From Porticoccaceae bacterium (GTDB taxonomy: Bacteria > Pseudomonadota > Gammaproteobacteria > Pseudomonadales > Porticoccaceae), in NCBI GenBank assembly GCA_028822155.1, contig JAPKEJ010000028.1, positions 1 through 32,598 of the forward strand: a stretch of DNA of 32,598 nucleotides. The letters run 5' to 3'. The notes below the pieces were generated by a model. The model was given only the letters and a program-made list of their open reading frames with translations. It made no database searches and was not told the origin of the DNA. Below, in pieces: positions 8,360 to 16,283 of the stretch. Both the position numbers and the translations under genes were made by a program. The first letter of the stretch is position 1. Each line of letters begins with the position of its first letter.

Positions 8360-10054
8360 TCATTTAGTTTTTTCATAGACTAATTTGCCAGCCAACCAGG
8401 TCTCAACTACCGTTGTTTTCCATAAATCATTAGCCGGAATACTAAATACGTCTTGGTCTACTAATATAAAGTCGGCCCATTTTCCTTCAGTGAGTCCTCC
8501 TAAGATCATTTCTTGGTGGGCAGCCCAGGCAGCATCAAGCGTGAATGAGCGGAATGCCTCTTCAGTGGTAATAGACTGTTCGGGTATCCAGCCACCACGA
8601 GGTTCATTGAGTCGGTTCTGCCGTGTTACAGCAGCATGGATACCGTGGAAAGGATTTGCCAGCTCTATGGGAAAATCTGATCCAGACACTAAGATACTAC
8701 CTTGATCAAGAAAACTTCGCCATGCATAAGCGCCTTTTAGTCTTTCTATTCCCAGACGATCTTCTGCCATATTCATATCACTGGTTGCATGGGTTGGCTG
8801 CATTGAAGGTATAACGTCGAGATCTTTGAATCTTGGGATATCCTCCAATGAAACCACTTGGGAGTGCTCAATTCGATGGCGTAATTCACGGCCACCAATA
8901 GTTGTATAGGCGTGTTCAACTTCATCTAGACCAATGCGATTACCTTTGTCGCCAATGGCGTGAATGGCGACCTGAAAGCCTGCCTGGATCGATTGACTAA
9001 ATATAGTTCGCAGCTGTTCTTGGGAGGTCAATAGCAGTCCGCTATGGCCTTCTCGATCTGAATATGACTCCAAGAGAGCAGCACCACGACTACCTAAGGC
9101 GCCATCGGTATACACTTTTACACTGCGAGCAGAGTATAGGTCCAGAGCGTCACTGCTAGCCCCCGCCGACAGTATTCGGCCAAGTTCCGGATCGGTTGAT
9201 GAAATCATCCCATAGAGACGAACGTTTAAATTACCACTATCAGCCAACTGGCGATAATAATCATGTTCTCTAGCACTGACTCCTGCATCATGCACGGAGG
9301 TGATACCGAGACTGCTTAAGTGGCCGCTTGCAGCTTGCAGAGCTGCGGCCATTTCTTCGTCAGTGGGTGGTGGTATGACTTGAGTCACCAACGCCATAGC
9401 GTTATCAATCAATATTCCGGTGGGATTTCCGCTTGGGTCGCGAATGATCTCACCTCCTGAAGGGGCAATGGTGTTGGCGTTGATGCCGGCTAAGGCTAAT
9501 GCTCTGCTGTTAGCCCAGCCGGCATGGCCATCGATTCGCTCGAGCCAAATGGGTCGATCAGAGACCAATTCATCAAGTATCTTTGCAGTAGGAAACTTTT
9601 GCCCTGGCCACAATACTTGATTCCAGCCACGCCCCTGAATCCAATTGAGGAAAGGTTTTTCTTTGGCATAGCTAGCAATCGATGTAGATACCTGCCTGGC
9701 GGACCTAGCGCCGCGAAGATCAATTTGCAACAGGGTATATCCCAGACTAGAGACGTGCCCGTGAGCATCAGTTATCCCCGGTAGCAAAGTACGGCCACCA
9801 CCATCAATGAGTTTGGCATCAGGATACTCAGCTTGAAGGCTTTTGTCTCCAGTGGCCAGTACTCTGCCATTGTCAAAAACCAATGTTTGAAAATTTTGTA
9901 AATAACGATCATTGTCGAAGGTATAACCATTAATGTTGGTCATGATTATGGTTGTCGGCTGATTTTCGCGCGAGCAGGCAGATAGCAATAGTACTGAAAA
10001 CATTAGTGATATGCTCAGCAGCCTAGTGTTAATTACTTTGTTTTGTTCGCGCAT
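8360..10054 (-). CDS. Lipoprotein amidohydrolase (YtcJ-like, amidohydrolase 3 family)
   Basis: This is a metal-dependent hydrolase of 564 residues with an N-terminal lipoprotein signal (lipobox Leu24-Ser25-Ala26-Cys27; Ser at +2, suggesting the outer membrane). The TIM-barrel features of the YtcJ/LAF3 group are visible: DAHGHV after the small beta-domain, DGHAGWANSRAL, the VYTDGALGSRGAALL segment containing the metal region, QVAIHAIGDKGN, RHRIEHSQ and GSDFP. Relatives include N-substituted formamide deformylases and many enzymes of unknown substrate, so the reaction cannot be stated. It stands alone on the minus strand, convergent with panC and divergent from ilvI. A periplasm-facing amidohydrolase suggests use of an external amide or imide compound. 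Confidence 0.87.
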   Translation of the reverse strand: MREQNKVINTRLLSISLMFSVLLLSACSRENQPTTIIMTNINGYTFDNDRYLQNFQTLVFDNGRVLATGDKSLQAEYPDAKLIDGGGRTLLPGITDAHGHVSSLGYTLLQIDLRGARSARQVSTSIASYAKEKPFLNWIQGRGWNQVLWPGQKFPTAKILDELVSDRPIWLERIDGHAGWANSRALALAGINANTIAPSGGEIIRDPSGNPTGILIDNAMALVTQVIPPPTDEEMAAALQAASGHLSSLGITSVHDAGVSAREHDYYRQLADSGNLNVRLYGMISSTDPELGRILSAGASSDALDLYSARSVKVYTDGALGSRGAALLESYSDREGHSGLLLTSQEQLRTIFSQSIQAGFQVAIHAIGDKGNRIGLDEVEHAYTTIGGRELRHRIEHSQVVSLEDIPRFKDLDVIPSMQPTHATSDMNMAEDRLGIERLKGAYAWRSFLDQGSILVSGSDFPIELANPFHGIHAAVTRQNRLNEPRGGWIPEQSITTEEAFRSFTLDAAWAAHQEMILGGLTEGKWADFILVDQDVFSIPANDLWKTTVVETWLAGKLVYEKTK

Positions 10055-10174
10055 TAATGAGATCCCTTTTAGTGGTCATTTTTAGTCAGCCTTATGTTCG
10101 CTTAGTTATTAAAATATTGTCAATCTGTTTTGACTATTAGTTTGTTGGAGCAGCCGGCGAGTATTCATAACTCG

Positions 10175-10202
10175 TTGACTTAAATAGATAAAGTGTTAAC
10201 AT
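10175..10202 (+). promoter_or_regulatory. Probable promoter of ilvIH
   Basis: TTGACT (10175-10180) and TAACAT (10197-10202) are separated by 16 bp and are the best sigma-70 pair in the ilvI upstream region. The predicted start near 10209 falls exactly at the beginning of the ATCCTACAC hairpin, giving a leader of about 215 nt before ilvI. Confidence 0.5.
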
Positions 10203-10208
10203 GCGCCC

Positions 10209-10426
10209 ATCCTACACGTACCAGTGTAGGATTTTTGGAAAGAGTACCAGGCAGACGTTATCAATGTCGCTGGTCATCAACACAGATGGCGCTATTACCG
10301 ATAGCCCTAAGGTCAGTCGAAATCACTTATCAGTGAGACTGAGCATGCCGCAGCCGCGGCGTCTATTTTGATGTTACAGCCTATTTTGCCGGGAAACTTC
10401 CTACACATTATTAGTGAGGGACGATT
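10209..10426 (+). promoter_or_regulatory. Structured ilvIH leader with repeated TCCTACAC and terminator-like hairpin
   Basis: A perfect 9-bp hairpin ATCCTACAC/GTGTAGGAT (10209-10217 with 10224-10232) ends in TTTTT and looks like an early terminator or a palindromic operator at the transcription start. The same 8-mer TCCTACAC recurs at 10399-10406, where it can pair imperfectly with GTGAGGG (10414-10420), the ilvI ribosome-binding site. GTGTAGGA (10224-10231) could pair with either copy. Between them lie a hairpin at 10313-10342 (TCAGTC/GACTGA, inner CACT/AGTG), a GC-rich hairpin GCCGC/GCGGC (10347-10360) followed by CTATTTT, and a 35-codon open frame at 10264-10371. The architecture suggests attenuation or ribosome-site control, but this is inference. 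Confidence 0.45.
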
Positions 10427-12163
10427 TTGGAATTTTTATCTGGCGGTGACATTTTAATCCGTGCATTACGTGACGTTGGTGTTAAGCATGTCTGGGGTTA
10501 TCCGGGCGGTGCTGCGCTACATATTTATGATGCTATATATCGGCAAGAGGATGTTGTACATCTTCTGGTCCGCCATGAACAAGCTGCAGTTCATGCTGCC
10601 GATGGCTTTTCTCGGGCAACAGGAGAAGTTGGTACAGCCTTAGTTACTTCAGGTCCTGGTGCGACAAATGCGATTACTGGTATCGCGACTGCCTATATGG
10701 ATTCTATTCCGTTGGTCGTTATCTCTGGGCAGGTTGCGCTGACCAAAATTGGTACAGACGCCTTTCAGGAAACTGACATGGTTGGTGTTTCGCGGCCCAT
10801 CGTTAAGCATAGCTTTTTGGTCACTCGCGCTGAAGATATCGCAGAGACTATTGCCAAGGCCTATTATATTGCATCGACTGGTCGTCCCGGCCCCGTTCTA
10901 ATTGATATTCCCAAGGATGTCACTGACCCTAATTATAAAGTTCCTTACATCTACCCTGATGAAGTTAAAATGCGCTCTTACCAGCCTACTAGCAAAGGTC
11001 ATCGTGGTCAGATTAAACGTGCGGTTAAAATACTTATCGGTGCTAAGCGCCCGATAATTTATGCTGGTGGTGGCGTAGTTATCGATAATGCTTCGGAGCA
11101 ATTGATTGCGTTGGCGCAGTCCTTGAATTACCCCGTAACCAATACGTTGATGGGCCTGGGTTGTTACCCGGGCACCGATCGCCAATATTTGGGTATGTTG
11201 GGCATGCATGGCACATTTGAAGCCAATACGGCGATGCATCACGCCGACGTTATATTTGCGATTGGGGCGCGTTTCGATGATCGAGTAACCAATGATCTAG
11301 AGAAATTTTGCCCGCATGCCACCATTATTCATGTTGATGTTGACCCGACCTCAGTGTCGAAAAATATCGAAGCACATATTCCGATTGTGGGTACCTGCTC
11401 ATCTGTACTCGCGGAGATGCTGGAGATTAATAAAGGACTTGGTACTAAACCAGATGTAAATGCGCTTACCGATTGGTGGACGCAGCTCGATCAATGGCGT
11501 ACGGACCAAGGTATTTATACTGCCTCGCGCTATGAAGAGAGCTCTGGCGGCTGTATTAAACCGCAAGACGTCATCAAGATGCTCTACAAAGTGACTAATG
11601 GTCAGGCCATTGTCACCTCTGATGTTGGTCAGCATCAGATGTTTGCTGCGCAGTACTATCTATTTGATAAGCCGCGCACCTGGATTAACTCAGGCGGTCT
11701 CGGCACCATGGGTTTCGGTCTGCCCGCAGCCATGGGTTGTCAGTTGGCATTTCCCGACACAGTCGTGGCCTGTGTGACCGGTGAAGGCAGTATCCAGATG
11801 AATATTCAGGAACTATCTACCTGCAGTCAGCACAAGCTGCCTATTAAGATTATTAATCTCAATAATGCGGCGCTGGGCATGGTTCGTCAGTGGCAGGACA
11901 TGAATTACAGCAGTCGCTACTCAGAGAGCGTTTATGAAGACTCATTGCCAGATTTTGTAAAATTGGCCGAGGCCTATGGCCATGTAGGGATGAAAATCAC
12001 CCAAATTGATGAGCTTGAAGAGAAAATGCGTGAATGCTTCGCTATGAAAGATCGTGTGGTATTTATGGATATTGATATTGATCGCTCTGAGCATGTTTAC
12101 CCCATGCAAATGCCGGGTGGTTCGATGCGTGATCTTTGGCTAAGCAAGACGGAGAGAACCTAA
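10427..12163 (+). CDS. ilvI: Acetolactate synthase large subunit
   Basis: This thiamine-diphosphate enzyme condenses two pyruvates, or pyruvate and 2-oxobutyrate, in the first common step of valine, leucine and isoleucine synthesis. The start is TTG, six bases after GAGGG. The resulting N-terminus [14 protein letters not shown] aligns with E. coli IlvI, and no ATG alternative fits. The catalytic glutamate is Glu51 in [12 protein letters not shown]. The TPP/Mg motif reads GEGSIQMN and ends in NLNN, with Glu instead of the more common Asp in GDG. The 578-residue length is typical. ilvH follows with a 1-base overlap. ilvC is missing from its usual place after ilvH. Confidence 0.97.
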   Translation: MEFLSGGDILIRALRDVGVKHVWGYPGGAALHIYDAIYRQEDVVHLLVRHEQAAVHAADGFSRATGEVGTALVTSGPGATNAITGIATAYMDSIPLVVISGQVALTKIGTDAFQETDMVGVSRPIVKHSFLVTRAEDIAETIAKAYYIASTGRPGPVLIDIPKDVTDPNYKVPYIYPDEVKMRSYQPTSKGHRGQIKRAVKILIGAKRPIIYAGGGVVIDNASEQLIALAQSLNYPVTNTLMGLGCYPGTDRQYLGMLGMHGTFEANTAMHHADVIFAIGARFDDRVTNDLEKFCPHATIIHVDVDPTSVSKNIEAHIPIVGTCSSVLAEMLEINKGLGTKPDVNALTDWWTQLDQWRTDQGIYTASRYEESSGGCIKPQDVIKMLYKVTNGQAIVTSDVGQHQMFAAQYYLFDKPRTWINSGGLGTMGFGLPAAMGCQLAFPDTVVACVTGEGSIQMNIQELSTCSQHKLPIKIINLNNAALGMVRQWQDMNYSSRYSESVYEDSLPDFVKLAEAYGHVGMKITQIDELEEKMRECFAMKDRVVFMDIDIDRSEHVYPMQMPGGSMRDLWLSKTERT

Positions 12164-12657
12164 TGAAAAGAATCATCTCTATTTTGTTGGAAAATGAGTT
12201 CGGAGCCTTATCTAGAGTTGTTGGGTTGTTTTCGCAGCGTGGTTACAATATCGACACTTTGACGGTAGCCCCAACTGATGATGGGACGCTATCCCGCCTA
12301 ACCTTAACTACCCAAGGTGATGAGCAGATGGCAGAGCAAATCGTCAAACAATTACATAAGCTCATTGATACTCTTAAAGTGGTGGATCTCACAGTAGGCC
12401 CTCACATCGAACGCGAGTTGTTATTAGTTAAGGTTAAGGCGATAGATAGTGATGTTCGCACTGAATTAAAAAGTTGTGTGGAGATTTTCCGAGGAAATAT
12501 TATTGACGTTACGCCATCGACTTATACGGTTCAACTTGCTGGTGACAGTGACAAGCTAGATGCATTCATTGAGGCTGTAGCCCATATGGGCATAATGGAG
12601 GTTGTCCGCAGTGGGGTCTCAGGTATCTCTCGGGGAGATAAATTTATTAGAGTCTAG
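12163..12657 (+). CDS. ilvH: Acetolactate synthase small (regulatory) subunit
   Basis: IlvH activates the large subunit and gives it feedback inhibition by valine. The N-terminal ACT domain is clear (RIISILLENEFGALSRVVGL, residues 3-22), followed by a C-terminal ACT-like half with LLLVKVKA. The frame extends upstream to a TTG at 12136, but the ATG at 12163 shares one base with the ilvI stop codon (TAATG), gives the usual 164 residues, and has GGAGAG before it, so translational coupling is likely. A terminator follows the gene. Confidence 0.97.
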   Translation: MKRIISILLENEFGALSRVVGLFSQRGYNIDTLTVAPTDDGTLSRLTLTTQGDEQMAEQIVKQLHKLIDTLKVVDLTVGPHIERELLLVKVKAIDSDVRTELKSCVEIFRGNIIDVTPSTYTVQLAGDSDKLDAFIEAVAHMGIMEVVRSGVSGISRGDKFIRV

Positions 12658-12702
12658 CGGGCCAATTAGCCTGTAGTGCTTCACATATTTAATTAATACT
12701 AG

Positions 12703-12734
12703 CGACCCTCATTAAGAGGGTCGTTTCCGTTTTT
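12703..12734 (+). terminator. Rho-independent terminator after ilvH
   Basis: CGACCCTC (12703-12710) pairs perfectly with GAGGGTCG (12716-12723) around an ATTAA loop, followed by TTTCCGTTTTT. It closes the ilvI-ilvH unit and separates it from the phosphatase gene. Confidence 0.9.
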
Positions 12735-12776
12735 ACATCGTACAATAGTGCATGACACATACAAAGGAAGGTGAAG

Positions 12777-13568
12777 ATGAGCGATGCAGTAGTTGATATG
12801 TCGAGGGTTGTGCCTCTCGACGGTGGTGTTAACTTTAGAGACCTTGGTGGTTACCTGAATCAAGACGGTCGCCGGGTTAAATGGCGTAAAATTTTACGCT
12901 GCGGCCACCTGGCTAATCTAACTGAAAAAGATTTAGACGCGCTTGAGAAAATTGGCGTTAGCAAGATCCATGATTTCCGACGCCAAGAGGAGCAACAACA
13001 GTCACCCAGCGCTGCTATACGAGCAGAATTTGTTGAAGATTATCAAATTTCTATTGGGGATATTTCAAGATTTTGGGAGTTCTTGTTTGAAGGGGAGCTT
13101 ACGGCAGAATCGTCCCACGAACTAGTGGTTAACTCCTATCGCTCTTGTATAAAAGTGGTTATTCCAGCATTTAGTCGGTTTATGAGAGAGATAATAGAAA
13201 ATGCGGAGAATGCTAGTGTATTCCACTGCTCTGCAGGCAAAGATCGTACTGGCATGGCAGCAGCGCTTATCTTGTCGGCTTTAGATGTCCCGCGAGAAAC
13301 GATCATTGAAGATTATTTACTCACCCGTAAGCATTACGACTCAAGTCGGCTCGTTGATATTATTGAAGGTCATCTGCGTGATGCTAAGGTAAAAAACTGG
13401 GAGCGAGATTGGTTGACGCCTTATGTGTCCGTCCATGAAGACAACATTACCGCATTTTTAGATGCGATTGATGAGCACTACGGTTCAATGAAAAACTATC
13501 TAATTTCGGCGTTAGGCTTATCTGAGGCTGATCTGCAACTGATGAAACAACAGTTTTTGGATGACTGA
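12777..13568 (+). CDS. Tyrosine-phosphatase-like protein (Y_phosphatase3 type)
   Basis: This is a cysteine-based phosphatase of 263 residues. The P-loop HCSAGKDRTG gives His150, Cys151 and Arg157, the catalytic nucleophile and phosphate-binding arginine. The N-terminal segment GGVNFRDLGGY (16-26) is the typical opening of the family that includes Mycobacterium PtpB and many bacterial lipid or phosphotyrosine phosphatases. In PtpB relatives the GKDR loop accepts phosphotyrosine, phosphoserine and phosphoinositides, so the substrate is open. The frame reaches a GTG at 12771, but AAGGA eight bases before the ATG at 12777 favours that start. It lies between the ilvH terminator and pssA, where ilvC often stands in related genomes. 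Confidence 0.9.
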   Translation: MSDAVVDMSRVVPLDGGVNFRDLGGYLNQDGRRVKWRKILRCGHLANLTEKDLDALEKIGVSKIHDFRRQEEQQQSPSAAIRAEFVEDYQISIGDISRFWEFLFEGELTAESSHELVVNSYRSCIKVVIPAFSRFMREIIENAENASVFHCSAGKDRTGMAAALILSALDVPRETIIEDYLLTRKHYDSSRLVDIIEGHLRDAKVKNWERDWLTPYVSVHEDNITAFLDAIDEHYGSMKNYLISALGLSEADLQLMKQQFLDD

Positions 13569-13630
13569 AGGTTAACTTAGCTTATAATGGAGGCGGATAG
13601 GTATCTGGCTGTGTAACAGGAAATGGCATT

Positions 13631-14425
13631 ATGGTTGAAAAGTCTCGGGCAGTAGACAAGGTTGTTAAGTTAAATCAAGATCAGGATTCTGATTCTGATC
13701 TATCTTCACGTCGGCCTCGCAAAGGTATTTATTTGTTGCCTAATATTCTCACCACTGGAGCATTATTTGGTGGTTTCTATGCTGTACTATCTGGGTTTAG
13801 TGGCCAGTACGAATGGGCGGCCATGGCTATTTTTGCGGCCATGGTTTTTGATGGCTTAGATGGTCGTGTAGCGCGGATGACCAATACTCAAAGTGATTTT
13901 GGGGTCCAGTACGATAGTCTTTCCGACATGGTTTCTTTTGGTGTGGCGCCTGCAGTGGTTGCTTACGGCTGGGGTGTCGGTGACCTTGGTAAGCTGGGTT
14001 GGGCTGCGGCCTTTGTTTATGCATCCTGTGCCGCCTTGCGTTTAGCGCGATTCAATGTCCAGGCCGGCGTCTCTGATGGCAAGCTATTTACAGGACTGCC
14101 AAGCCCTGTGGCTGCAGCCTTGGTCGCGGGGCTAGTGTGGTCTGCGCAGGATATGCAGTCGTCGCTCTGGTTGTCTGCCTTAGGTGCTTTGGTAACAGCT
14201 TGTGCTGGTTTACTAATGGTATCAAATTTCAAGTACCCTAGTTTTAAAAAGGTTAATATGCGTGGCAAGGTACCCTTCATTGTGATCTTGTCGGTGGTGA
14301 TGGGGCTTGTCGTAATAACCATTGATCCTCCTCGCATTTTATTCGCAATGGCGGTAGTTTTCTCGCTGTCTGCCCCAACCTTATGGTTAGCATCCAAGCT
14401 TGGTTGGCGAGAGAAAGACGCCTAA
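13631..14425 (+). CDS. pssA: CDP-diacylglycerol-serine O-phosphatidyltransferase
   Basis: PssA makes phosphatidylserine, the precursor of phosphatidylethanolamine, from CDP-diacylglycerol and serine at the inner membrane. The CDP-alcohol transferase motif is complete: Asp74, Asp77-Gly78, Ala81-Arg82, Gly91, Asp95 and Asp99. The KGIYLLPNILTTGALFGGFYA start is typical of the membrane-integral type-II PssA rather than the E. coli ribosome-associated type. It has 264 residues with about eight membrane segments and an N-terminal cytoplasmic stretch of about 30 residues. The ilvIH-pssA-leuA neighbourhood is common in gammaproteobacteria and supports the PssA assignment over other family members. 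Confidence 0.93.
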   Translation: MVEKSRAVDKVVKLNQDQDSDSDLSSRRPRKGIYLLPNILTTGALFGGFYAVLSGFSGQYEWAAMAIFAAMVFDGLDGRVARMTNTQSDFGVQYDSLSDMVSFGVAPAVVAYGWGVGDLGKLGWAAAFVYASCAALRLARFNVQAGVSDGKLFTGLPSPVAAALVAGLVWSAQDMQSSLWLSALGALVTACAGLLMVSNFKYPSFKKVNMRGKVPFIVILSVVMGLVVITIDPPRILFAMAVVFSLSAPTLWLASKLGWREKDA

Positions 14426-14440
14426 CTTATGGCAAACTCC

Positions 14441-14469
14441 TTGGTTTCAAGCTAGAAGTCTGGTTAAAT
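14441..14469 (+). promoter_or_regulatory. Possible promoter of the leu leader
   Basis: TTGGTT (14441-14446) and TTAAAT (14464-14469) are 17 bp apart just before the leader-peptide frame. Transcription would begin near 14476. If this is the real promoter, the first in-frame ATG would lie at the very 5' end and the second (14491) would be the more likely start of the leader peptide. The match is moderate. Confidence 0.35.
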
Positions 14470-14475
14470 AAACCC

Positions 14476-14562
14476 ATGGACATCCATTCAATGAAGCCAG
14501 TTTCTTTGCGTAGCGTTACTAACGTTGCTGTTTCACGTGGATTGTTACTTCTCCTGCCCTGA
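14476..14562 (+). CDS. leuL: leu leader peptide
   Basis: This is a short open frame of 28 codons (or 23 from the in-frame ATG at 14491) that ends GLLLLLP-stop. Its five consecutive leucine codons are TTG, TTA, CTT, CTC and CTG, five different codons in a row. A run of this kind is the hallmark of a leucine attenuation peptide (compare E. coli LeuL with four Leu codons), and the next gene is leuA. No convincing Shine-Dalgarno is visible upstream of either ATG. It is not expected to have a function as a protein; its translation would report the supply of charged leucyl-tRNA. Confidence in the role is high because of position and composition, and lower for the exact start. Confidence 0.82.
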   Translation: MDIHSMKPVSLRSVTNVAVSRGLLLLLP

Positions 14563-14735
14563 GGGGCATCTATCGTTATACCTTATAAAAAGCATCATCG
14601 AACCCGCATAATCTGCTCAATTGTCATCCTATGGCATACAAATATAGCCATACTCACCGGTAGATGGGACAAGAGGTTTAATGCGTTCTACAATGTAGAC
14701 AACCAAGAGAATTGGTTTGGAGAAGGAAAAGGATC
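14548..14735 (+). promoter_or_regulatory. leuA leader RNA with nested pairings, possible translational attenuator
   Basis: The Leu codon stretch CTTCTCC (14548-14554) is perfectly complementary to GGAGAAG (14719-14725), which overlaps the leuA ribosome-binding site. Nested inside is a 9-bp pairing CATCTATCG (14567-14575) with CGGTAGATG (14658-14666), one G-U. Inside that is a hairpin TATGGC/GCCATA (14630-14635 with 14647-14652). A competing local hairpin TGCCC/GGGCA (14555-14559 with 14564-14568) spans the leader stop codon. No hairpin followed by a T-run is present, so a standard terminator attenuator is not seen. Control through access to the ribosome-binding site is the alternative I propose. 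Confidence 0.4.
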
Positions 14736-16283
14736 ATGGCAACAAAAGACAAATTAGTTATTTTCGACACTACTCTGCGTGATGGTGAGCAAAGTCCCGG
14801 CGCCTCAATGACTAAAGATGAAAAACTTCGGATCGCAAAAGTACTAGAGAAGATGCATGTCGATGTTATTGAGGCAGGTTTCGCAGTATCTAGTCAAGGT
14901 GACTTTGAAGCAGTGAAGGCCATCGCTAACGCTGTCAGAGATAGTCGAATCTGTAGCCTCTCTAGGGCAATGATTGGCGACATCGAGCGCGCGGCCGAGG
15001 CGCTTAAAGGTGCTAATGCAGGCCGTATCCACACATTTATTGCGACCTCACCGATCCACATGAAGTATAAGCTGCAAATGGAGCCTCATCAGGTTCTAGA
15101 GCAGGCAGTCGGCGCGGTAAAAATGGCTCGAGATTTGATTGATGATGTTGAGTTTTCTCTTGAGGATGCCAGCCGTAGCGATTTTGAGTTTATGTGCCGA
15201 ATAACAGAAGCGGTTATTGCCGCTGGCGCAAAGACTATTAATTTCCCAGATACTGTAGGCTACTCAGATCCCCTCGAGTATGGGTCGATTATTCATCGCC
15301 TACTGAATACCGTCCCCAACGCCGATCAGGCCATTTTTTCAGTCCATTGCCATAATGACTTAGGTTTGGCGGTTGCTAATAGTCTATCAGCAGTTCAAAA
15401 CGGTGCTCGTCAGGTTGAATGCACGATTAATGGTCTTGGCGAGCGAGCCGGCAACGCGTCGCTTGAAGAAATAGTCATGGCTGTCCGCACACGGCAAGAT
15501 CTGTTTCCTGTGGAGACGGGTATTGATATTTCTCATATAGTGCCCGTTTCTAGGTTAGTTTCTAGTATTACAGGATTTCCCGTACAGCCTAATAAAGCAA
15601 TCGTTGGAGCCAATGCTTTTGCACATGAGTCTGGTATTCATCAAGATGGTATTTTAAAGTTTAGGGAAACCTACGAAATTATGAGGGCAGAAGACGTTGG
15701 CTGGTTGGCTAACAAGCTTTCATTGGGTAAGCTTTCAGGCAGGGCTGCATTTAGTGCACGCCTCGATGAGCTGGGTATTAGCTTTAGTAGTAAAGCGGAC
15801 TTTAATGAGGCTTTTATTAAGTTTAAAGAGCTTGCCGACAAGAAGCGTGAAATTTTTGATGAAGACCTTCAGGCGTTAGTCTCTGACGTGCAAATGGGCG
15901 CCGAAGATGATGCTCTGACACTGGTGGACTTAGAGGTGCTTTCTAAGTCAGGACAGCTACCTCATTCGAAAATAATCATTAGCTACCAAAATCAGGAACA
16001 CTCTGCCGAAGCTAGCGGAGATGGGGCAGTTGATGCCATCTTTAATGCTATTGAAAAGCTAATTAATAGCCAAACAGAGTTGCAGTTATACTCAGTTAAT
16101 GCGGTGACCCAAGGCACTGACTCCCAGGGCGAAGTTACCGTTCGGCTTAAAAAGGATGGGCGTATTATCAATGGACAAGGCGCCCATACAGACATCCTGT
16201 TTGCGAGTGCTAAGGCGTATTTAAATGCTTTGACGCTCATGCGTAACCCGGGCCGATTGCATCCTCAACTTGGTGGTATTTAA
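14736..16283 (+). CDS. leuA: 2-Isopropylmalate synthase
   Basis: LeuA condenses acetyl-CoA with 2-oxoisovalerate, the committed step of leucine synthesis. The HMG-CoA lyase-like barrel begins [16 protein letters not shown] with Asp11, Arg15 and Asp16 at the metal and substrate site. The metal-binding His-x-His occurs in [13 protein letters not shown], and the [14 protein letters not shown] motif is present. The C-terminal third is the LeuA dimer regulatory domain, which confers leucine feedback inhibition. The frame extends to an upstream GTG at 14712, but the ATG at 14736 after GGAGAAGGA gives 515 residues and the conserved N-terminus. leuB, leuC and leuD are absent, so leucine genes are scattered. 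Its stop overlaps the next start (TAATG). Confidence 0.97.
   Translation: MATKDKLVIFDTTLRDGEQSPGASMTKDEKLRIAKVLEKMHVDVIEAGFAVSSQGDFEAVKAIANAVRDSRICSLSRAMIGDIERAAEALKGANAGRIHTFIATSPIHMKYKLQMEPHQVLEQAVGAVKMARDLIDDVEFSLEDASRSDFEFMCRITEAVIAAGAKTINFPDTVGYSDPLEYGSIIHRLLNTVPNADQAIFSVHCHNDLGLAVANSLSAVQNGARQVECTINGLGERAGNASLEEIVMAVRTRQDLFPVETGIDISHIVPVSRLVSSITGFPVQPNKAIVGANAFAHESGIHQDGILKFRETYEIMRAEDVGWLANKLSLGKLSGRAAFSARLDELGISFSSKADFNEAFIKFKELADKKREIFDEDLQALVSDVQMGAEDDALTLVDLEVLSKSGQLPHSKIIISYQNQEHSAEASGDGAVDAIFNAIEKLINSQTELQLYSVNAVTQGTDSQGEVTVRLKKDGRIINGQGAHTDILFASAKAYLNALTLMRNPGRLHPQLGGI

Noticed and set aside
10209-10236. ATCCTACAC hairpin as the terminator of an upstream plus-strand gene
   Set aside because: No plus-strand gene lies upstream; the amidohydrolase is on the minus strand and begins here. 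It is better treated as part of the ilvIH leader or an operator.
10264-10371. 35-codon frame in the ilvIH leader, beginning MSLVINTDG, as a classical ilv leader peptide
   Set aside because: Branched-chain codons are not clustered, there is no well-placed ribosome-binding site, and no clean terminator pairs with it. I kept it only as a remark in the leader entry.
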